A DNA stretch of 6,200 nt from Planctomycetota bacterium (GTDB taxonomy: Bacteria; Planctomycetota; Planctomycetia; Planctomycetales; Planctomycetaceae). The notes under the pieces were generated by a model. That model was not told the origin of the DNA, did no database searches, and was given only the letters and a program-made list of their open reading frames with translations. The stretch lies in contig JAQBZS010000466.1 of the NCBI GenBank assembly GCA_027622115.1, forward strand, positions 1 through 6,200. Reading direction: 5' to 3'. Numbering within the stretch: position 1 is the first letter of the stretch; each line of letters starts with the position of its first letter. Positions 5,528 through 6,200 of this stretch are shown piece after piece. The position numbers and the translations under genes are program-made.

Positions 5528-5670
5528 GGTCTGGGCTCAGCAACCGCCGAATCAGGAAGAAGCCTTCCGAGTCGCCGAACTCCTGGACCACCTCGGCCAC
5601 CCCTGCGCCGGCACCGCCCTCCGGCATTTCCACCGGGAAAGTCGCTGGACTACATCGCGAAGTGAAATGT
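5526..5670 (+). pseudogene. Possible protein-coding remnant (no start codon)
   Basis: The plus-strand frame beginning at 5526 reads as a protein-like segment with balanced composition: QPPNQEEAFRVAELLDHLGH (from about 5541), then PCAGTALRHFHRESRW. It resembles two amphipathic helices. It has no plausible start or ribosome binding site, and beyond about 5650 it runs antisense to the adaptor gene. The same segment is partly repeated at 4805-4834. I do not recognise the family. It could be a decayed gene tail, or simply an open frame produced by G+C-rich sequence. Confidence 0.3.
5594..5623 (+). repeat. Flanking 30-bp direct repeat, right copy
   Basis: This is the partner of 4805-4834 (27 of 30 identical), 789 bases downstream. 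It lies in the gap between the toxin gene and the convergent adaptor gene. Together the two copies bracket the toxin-antitoxin pair. Whether this reflects insertion, duplication, or two remnants of one dispersed coding segment cannot be told from the window. Confidence 0.6.
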
Positions 5671-6200
5671 GCGTTGCACCGAACGAACCAGCCGCTGCCA
5701 GAGCGTGCGGGGCTCGGTGTGGATTTTCGCTTCGCCTCGCATGCCGACTCTGAGCAGCCCGCCGTCTTCGTCGATGTTGATGCGGGCGGCGTACATCGAA
5801 CTCTCGGGACGCTCGCGGCCGGACGAGTCCGTCATCGTAGCTACGCTGCCGCCGCCTTTGATGGTGAGTTGAATTGGCGTCGATCGCAGATCCTCCGTCG
5901 CCATCCGCTCGATGTGCCCGCTGAAAAGTGTGTCCGGCAGATGTTCGAGCTTCATTTTGACGGTCTGCTGGGACTTCACGAATTCCAGATCTCCTTGATC
6001 GACAACCGCCACGGCTTCCATTTCGCCGGATTGGGCCAGCGAACACAGCAAGTCGCCCGGATCCACCGATGAGCCGACGTTCGTGTCCGAGATCAACGCC
6101 CCGGATCGTGCCGCCAATTGATTGCCGTCGGTGGGACGCAATGCTGCGTCCGGAGCGGACACCACGATGCCGGCAATCGGAGCCGTGACGTGCAGGCGGG
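5650..6200 (-). CDS. HlyD-family periplasmic adaptor protein, C-terminal part (5' end outside the window)
   Basis: The last 183 residues or so of a membrane-fusion (periplasmic adaptor) protein are present; the N-terminus lies beyond 6200. Such proteins link an inner-membrane transporter to an outer-membrane channel or act with envelope exporters. The fragment opens with RLHVTAPIAGIVVSAPD, the second half of the lipoyl-like barrel-sandwich hairpin with its typical T-A-P-I-x-G-x-V motif. Next comes GSSVDPGDLLCSLAQ and a beta-barrel domain containing LPDTLFSGHIERMATEDL. The end has MYAARINIDEDGGLLRVGMRGEAKI, the usual membrane-proximal L-x-P/V-G-M-x-G motif, and a basic aromatic tail (about the last 20 residues, ending TFHFAM). 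The frame continues open to the window edge, so the GTG at 6165 is an internal valine, not the start. Its transporter partner is not visible. It is convergent with the toxin gene across a 122-base gap with no clear terminator. Confidence 0.88.
   Translation of the reverse strand, partial: RLHVTAPIAGIVVSAPDAALRPTDGNQLAARSGALISDTNVGSSVDPGDLLCSLAQSGEMEAVAVVDQGDLEFVKSQQTVKMKLEHLPDTLFSGHIERMATEDLRSTPIQLTIKGGGSVATMTDSSGRERPESSMYAARINIDEDGGLLRVGMRGEAKIHTEPRTLWQRLVRSVQRTFHFAM

Noticed and set aside
5552..6046. Minus-strand open frame of 164 codons, Arg/His-rich
   Set aside because: It is an out-of-frame shadow of the adaptor gene on the same strand.
5524..6072. Plus-strand open frame of 182 codons overlapping the toxin stop
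   Set aside because: It is mostly antisense to the HlyD-type adaptor gene, which has clear family motifs on the minus strand. The GTG overlap with the toxin stop is coincidental.

Overview
The window looks like chromosomal DNA of a planctomycete or a close relative. This is inferred from the moderately high G+C, long signal-peptide N-termini, loosely spaced genes with few clear terminators, and the gene families present. The call rests on style and gene content, not on any marker gene.

Layout from left to right. Positions 1-48 hold a short GGGTC/GACCC hairpin repeat. A minus-strand gene (49 to about 2127) encodes an exported M14-family zinc carboxypeptidase with a helical, TPR-like C-terminal half. 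Divergent from it, on the plus strand, 2298-3599 reads as one open frame interrupted only by a single TGA at 2562-2564. The frame encodes an exported thioredoxin-fold protein. The TGA falls in a Cys-Thr-(TGA)-Gly-Asn-Gly motif where thioredoxin-like proteins carry their redox cysteines, and a strong stem-loop starts two bases after it. This is best explained as a selenoprotein gene with a bacterial SECIS element, and it is the most interesting item in the window. A normal annotation pipeline would split it into an 88-residue stub and a 336-residue protein, or call it a pseudogene.

Next comes an Rpn/YhgA-type PD-(D/E)XK nuclease gene (3672-4733). It has a 12-bp tandem repeat in its C-terminal part and, just before the repeat, a well-formed internal ribosome binding site and ATG that could make a separate 98-residue C-terminal protein. 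A type II toxin-antitoxin-like pair follows: a DUF433 antitoxin (4959-5180) and a DUF5615 PIN-like toxin (5177-5527). They overlap by 4 bp and sit behind a good sigma-70-like promoter whose spacer is almost exactly filled by a perfect 6-bp inverted repeat, a likely autoregulatory operator. Two imperfect 30-bp direct repeats (4805-4834 and 5594-5623) flank this pair. The right end holds the C-terminal part of a minus-strand HlyD-type periplasmic adaptor gene that runs off the window.

The two left-hand genes encode exported proteins (peptidase, redox protein). The middle is accessory, defence-like DNA (Rpn nuclease, toxin-antitoxin pair). The right end is envelope transport. No RNA genes, CRISPR arrays or complete insertion sequences were seen.
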